Of a stretch of DNA of 64,000 nt, positions 59,577 to 64,000 are shown piece after piece. How positions within the stretch are numbered: the first letter of the stretch is position 1; every line of letters begins with the position of its first letter. Origin of the DNA: Saxidomus purpurata. Lineage: Eukaryota; Mollusca; Bivalvia; Venerida; Veneridae. Under the pieces are notes generated by a model. That model ran no database searches, was not told the DNA's origin, and worked only from the letters and a program-made list of their open reading frames with translations. A program made the translations under genes and the position numbers. The DNA lies in assembly GCA_022818135.1 (NCBI GenBank), contig JAFMSR010000001.1, positions 38,930,858-38,994,857 on the forward strand. Reading direction: 5' to 3'.

Positions 59577-62162
59577 ATGGAAGAGATAGAGCAGTTAAGT
59601 CGGTCGGTAATTCGCTGTATAGTCGATACTTCTCGATTCTTCTTGATAATGTCCCGGTCTGGTTGACCAGTTTTTTTTAAATCTTAGACGTTAAGTGCCT
59701 TTTAGTGGACAGTTACGGTATATGTTCCTGATCATGTTTGTCTTTTTCTGTAGGTCAGGTGGGAATTGGAGGACAAAGTATGCCGAAGCGTAGAACTTGT
59801 TTTTGACACAAAACGATACGAAGGAAACCAGATACTTCAACCAGTAAGCAATTCGCTCTGTCAGCAAAAGGTCATCAGTATCGGTGTAGCTGAATACTGT
59901 TCTCACAAACATGAATGCACACTAATGTTATGTAAATTGGCCGAGGACAAGTTTTATAGAAAAATGTTCATCAGGTAATTTAAATTGTAACAATGTTGTG
60001 TACTTTAACTTTTTTATATTACATTTTGTACCTGTTTCATACAACGAAAATTACTAAACAGTTTGTGTTTAAGTTACTGTTGGTCGTTGAAAAGAAAGAT
60101 GAATAAACGCATCTCGACATTTATTAACGCCATGATGTCACCTCAGCTAACTCGATTCTCTCAGACCAATACGTGAACGTTATCGTTTCCATGCACGAAA
60201 AGCGCGTTTCAGATGTTTTATAAAGTTGAGTATTACCCTGTGGTTTACGATCGATTCTATCTTTATGACCAGTGTTTATCTTGATATGTCTGTACATCTG
60301 TGCAGACTGGCCATGATCTACACTTTTCGCTTTCTGTCAAAATTGATAGTTTGATAAGTCCATTATAAATCAAAGCGCTGTGAGCGCTGAAGGCCTGGGG
60401 GCTATAGGTTAACTCCCCGAAAAACAACTTTTGACCTACGTGTTATGCGCTGAACCTTACCTAAAGCGCGGGTCGAAATGTGCAGAGGACGAAATTCAAT
60501 ATATGACACAGAATGAATGATTCACAAATACATGGGTGGCAAGGAAGTTTGTTTCATTATAAAACGTACGTTAAATAAAAAGAAAATCACATAATCAACA
60601 TTATAATTTGTTTAAACCAATAAAAATAATTCGATCTGCGCTTTGTACAGCTTCAAGCGATATGATCTAATGATGTGAATCGAAAATTATTGTGTACCAA
60701 GGACAAGACCTTGAAACAGAAATAAACAAAGCAATACCAGCAATGAAATATAAATACAGTACTGTACAATGTGTATAACAGAGAAAACAAAAAATGATCC
60801 TTGTAGTTGTAATCGGTGAAACAGTTCACTGGGCCTTGACATGCAGCGTCCTCGATAAATGGCAGGTGATTTTAATCACGTGAGTTCCTTCTCGGGAATG
60901 TACGTAAATTATATCTTTTTTTAGCGAAATTGATTTTTAGGTATATATATATATGAAATCGTTCGTAAATAAAGTTGTCAATGAAATAACATCGGAGTTT
61001 GAAAATCGAACAACAAACTCTTATATCGAGCTCCAATCCGTACTTTTCCGTGATATGCATATGATTATTTTCCGTAATCAGCTAACAGCGCATTAATTTC
61101 TAAAACAGAAAAATAAGTGTAATGCAGCCCGAAAGCTATATACCTTTCTGCAATCGTTTGAAGTTGTATGTACTCTTTTTATTTGTAATATGTTCTTATC
61201 ATATGCAACATTCAAACAGAAGATTGATCTGGTCGTTCTTGTACTACTTTCGCATAGCGCATGTTTACAGTTGTTATTCGCACATAGCACAGTTAAATTG
61301 TCTGCAGTGTTTGCAATGTGGTATGCTTACTTAGGCCTAGGGGCCAAATATTAGCTAAATCGGGGTTAAACTTCACGTTTAATCAAGTAAAATTAACGTA
61401 CTTTACTGCCGTTTTGCTTCCGTTGGCTACATGGCTATTTCTGCTACTTTTAGAATTTTATCATCGGCTGGTAATTTGCATGTCTATCGTTCGTAGGATG
61501 AATTAGGATATAAACCCTTTCCTTAACAAGATACGGACTCGTAAAGAATCAAGTCCAGCAAGTTTCTTAACATAAGGACTCACTTCGAACAATTTTGCAT
61601 AGACTGTTTCGCTCTTTTATTATATACATATGTATACTATAATTGCCATACGAAAAGTCGAAACGGCTGCTTATAAAATTTACTGAGAAGATTAACTTAG
61701 GTTTAAACACAAATCTCTGATATGCCGTTAAGTAAAAAGGAGTCATTTTCTTACCTTCGTTTTAGGTGGTATTTTCAAGTATGAGATATAGCGACTGCTT
61801 GAAGAACAGAGAATGGCAAGACAAGGTTTGTAAATATATACCTTAGAATTTCACAAAAATATCCGAGATATTTGCAGCAATGTATCATAACTTTTAGTTC
61901 AGGACACAAACCTCATGCACAAAGGAAGCAAGATTTTCTCTTTCATTAATCTTTTTGACAACTTACAGAACAAACAAACTTTCGATATTTATGTACATGT
62001 GTATATCCATACAAAAATATATAATATCAAGCTCTGTAAACGTTTTTAACACTTAGCACAAATTTATTTCAGATATTGTTTCGTTGTCTGTATGTCGGTG
62101 GTGCAGTAGCTGTTGCGGTTATCACATGGTTATGTAGCGTGGCATACACACACCTACACTGA
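59577..62162 (+). CDS. Candidate four-exon gene for an 89-residue tail-anchored protein
   Basis: Four exons join without a frame break, all at phase 0. 59,577-59,606: MEEIEQLSRS, donor TCG|GTAATT. 59,754-59,843: VRWELEDKVCRSVELVFDTK then RYEGNQILQP, acceptor TTTTTCTGTAG, donor CCA|GTAAGC. 61,766-61,825: VVFSSMRYSDCLKNREWQDK, acceptor CCTTCGTTTTAG, donor AAG|GTTTGT. 62,073-62,162: ILFRCLYVGGAVAVAVITWL then CSVAYTHLH and TGA. The last exon gives one hydrophobic helix of about 20 residues at the very C-terminus, as in tail-anchored membrane proteins. I do not recognise the family and assign no function. Exon 2 could instead read through to a donor at 59,974. Support is the set of splice sites and the near-copy of exon 1 at 20,649; the exon set is inferred by eye and needs transcript evidence. 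Interior exons may be missing. Confidence 0.45.
60360..61765. other. Large intron of the candidate gene
   Basis: Non-coding as far as I can see. 60,368-60,400 contains AAGCGCTGTGAGCGCT, a short palindrome in a phrase that resembles 51,908-51,935. (AT)n occurs at 60,941-60,953. Confidence 0.4.
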
Positions 62163-63254
62163 CGGACAGTTAGCTTAGTTTGGATGACGGAATATATCTA
62201 CATTCAATGATACAACGTGGTCCGCAAATCGGACAAAGTTGAACATATTATAAACTTGAATTATCACGGATGTCTACCATTATTAATGACAAACACTTAG
62301 ATATGAATAATTGTCAAAACAGGAGAAGACAAATTTACAAATCAAAATTGTTATAATATTATTTTGAATGTGTAATATAATTATTTTGATTCTGCATCAA
62401 GTAAGATTAATATTGTTTTTTAAACTCTGTAATAGAATTAGAGTGGCGAATTTGTACCGGACTATTATTCCGAATGTGCACAGCAGTATAAGTCTTTAGA
62501 ATGAAAAAGAGTTTTTCAAAATATTTGTTTTATATATCGGTAAAGACAAATTACTGTAATCAATTGATCTAAGATTGTAGACTTCATTGCAAGGAAAATG
62601 TTACATGTCAATTATATAATTTGGTACTACATGTAGTTTATTTGTAGCCGTATACAAATTAGTGCAATGTGATAATTAACTTTATAACTCCAAACCACAG
62701 CATAATAATCCATGATAGGCAAAATGTATGAATGATAGAACATAAATTTTATTTATGATAAGTGCAATAACGAAGAATACTGCCCTATATGTTACGGGAA
62801 ATAAATACAATCTTGTTTTGAGCGATAATTTTTGCGGGCATTTTGAATACTACGTAGTCTAGAACGTTGAAAAAAGACGCAATATATTCGTTTCACGGCT
62901 ATTTAAGTAGGGGCGACACTAATAAACAAACACTTTAACTTTATATGTATTGTCTGTAACTATTGTTATTTTGTTGTTATTTCGTGTTGATAATTTCATA
63001 CGATAACGCCTTTTTGAAACCATGTAAAATATAGAATTGTCATTTATATTTTTAGACTATTTTTGACCAATTCTTCCGTGCGGATAGTGATTGGAAAGGG
63101 ACAAAACTATTACCATATCCACTGCAAAGCTGATGTGTGCAGCTACTAAATGTAAAGATATGGCCTTGATGTATGTATATCCAAGAAATAACGCAATATG
63201 TCCATTTAGTGTTGATAAAAGTCTGAAATTAAGAAATATTATATGAAATATTTA
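62163..63254. other. 3' flank of the candidate gene
   Basis: AT-rich. Possible poly(A) signals AATAAA at about 62,803 and 62,919; nothing else recognised. Confidence 0.35.
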
Positions 63255-63770
63255 ACTGCGTGTTGTATAGAGTCCCAAATTGTATTATGAAACCACCTTT
63301 AATTAAAAGGTCAACAATTTTATTCTCTAAATACCACCGTCCACATAATTCTTGGAGTCCCATTTTAATTTTGTTAATACTACAGCCCACTACCATTTTA
63401 AGGTCCTTAATTATACCACCTTCCATAGCATTCTTACTGTCCCCAATTTATTCTCTAAATAGAAGTTGCACAAAATAAAAAAGTCTTCAATTTCATTGTG
63501 TAAATACAAAATGCACAACTAAACACAACCGCCAATTTTATGCTCCAGGTATTAAGTTCCACAACATTCAAAATATCTCCAATTTGTATGTGTAAATATC
63601 ACCTCGCACAGCATTCTAAAGTTCCCCAATGTATTCCCGAAATAACATCATATACATTCTAAAGGGCCTTTATTTCATTTTTCAAATATTAACTCCCACA
63701 ACATTCAAAATGTCTCCAACTTTATTGTGTAAATACCACATCGCAAAACATATCTTCTTCTATCTTCTCT
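63255..63770. repeat. Degenerate ~60-65-bp tandem repeat
   Basis: About eight diverged units sharing 'ccaattttatt(c/g)t(c/g)taaat', 'accacctt' or 'atcacct', then 'cacaacattcaaa' or 'catagcattct'. Examples start near 63,296, 63,440, 63,528, 63,577, 63,626 and 63,715. Non-coding. Confidence 0.7.
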
Positions 63771-64000
63771 TTTATTCATAAAAGTTACAAAAAGAGCTGT
63801 TTGACTTTTAACGATACCTTCGTTCTTATAGTAGTTTTTGATAAGATGTGGTCGCTTAAGCCACCGTAATTTAGAAATATTTTTGATAACTGCTACACTA
63901 CTGACTGTTAGAGCAACCTTGCGGTTTATAAAAGCCCTGAAAGTTTTTTTTCGGTGTATGAAGGCCAATGAATGAAATGTGAAACATTTGACTGCTGGCC
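63771..64000. other. Unassigned end of window
   Basis: A short minus-strand frame here looks like chance; no feature is supported. Confidence 0.35.

Overview
The window looks like eukaryotic, AT-rich, intron- and repeat-dense DNA from a marine invertebrate, most probably a bivalve mollusc. The grounds are spliced genes with GT-AG introns, an F-type lectin gene, many TACATGTA words, dispersed repeats of the bivalve type (the 'agggccaagatagccct' block, 'tgaccttgacct' strings) and remnants of many transposon groups. This assignment is inference; no species-diagnostic gene is present.

Region by region. 1-38,200 is a duplicated block built around four minus-strand copies of one gene family (BTB-BACK with a PHR-like C-terminus; here A, B, C, D): A at 1-886, B at 12,923-16,418, C at 25,335-27,690, D at 33,163-37,063. 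A pairs with C and B with D in their flanking DNA, so an A+B pair seems to have been duplicated. B carries a 14-bp deletion, D a 1-base frameshift and C is decayed; A is cut by the window edge. Two related arrays of a ~38-bp GC-rich satellite (4,230-5,437 and 29,745-31,235) sit at equivalent places to the right of A and C. Between and inside the copies lie a piggyBac-type MITE, a broken Tc1-like element, a CR1/Jockey-like LINE, a 1.4-kb PIF/Harbinger-like non-autonomous element, a pogo-like MITE, a mariner remnant and a cluster of palindromes.

38,200-46,000 holds a SINE with target-site duplication, a foldback-like element, a Harbinger 5' fragment and a second broken LINE. 47,117-50,953 is the clearest intact host gene: a secreted, three-exon F-type (fucose-binding) lectin with the complete sugar-binding motif. 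53,370-57,567 holds two convergent transposon-type genes: a frameshifted SWIM-YqaJ protein (+) and a spliced HARBI1-like transposase (-) with its DDE triad readable. 59,577-62,162 holds a candidate four-exon gene (+) for an 89-residue tail-anchored protein that I do not recognise; its 5' region also occurs at 19.4-20.8 kb.

There is no operon-like organisation. The likely working host genes are the lectin, possibly the small membrane protein, and possibly BTB copy A. The rest is mobile DNA, duplicated pseudogenes and non-coding repeats.
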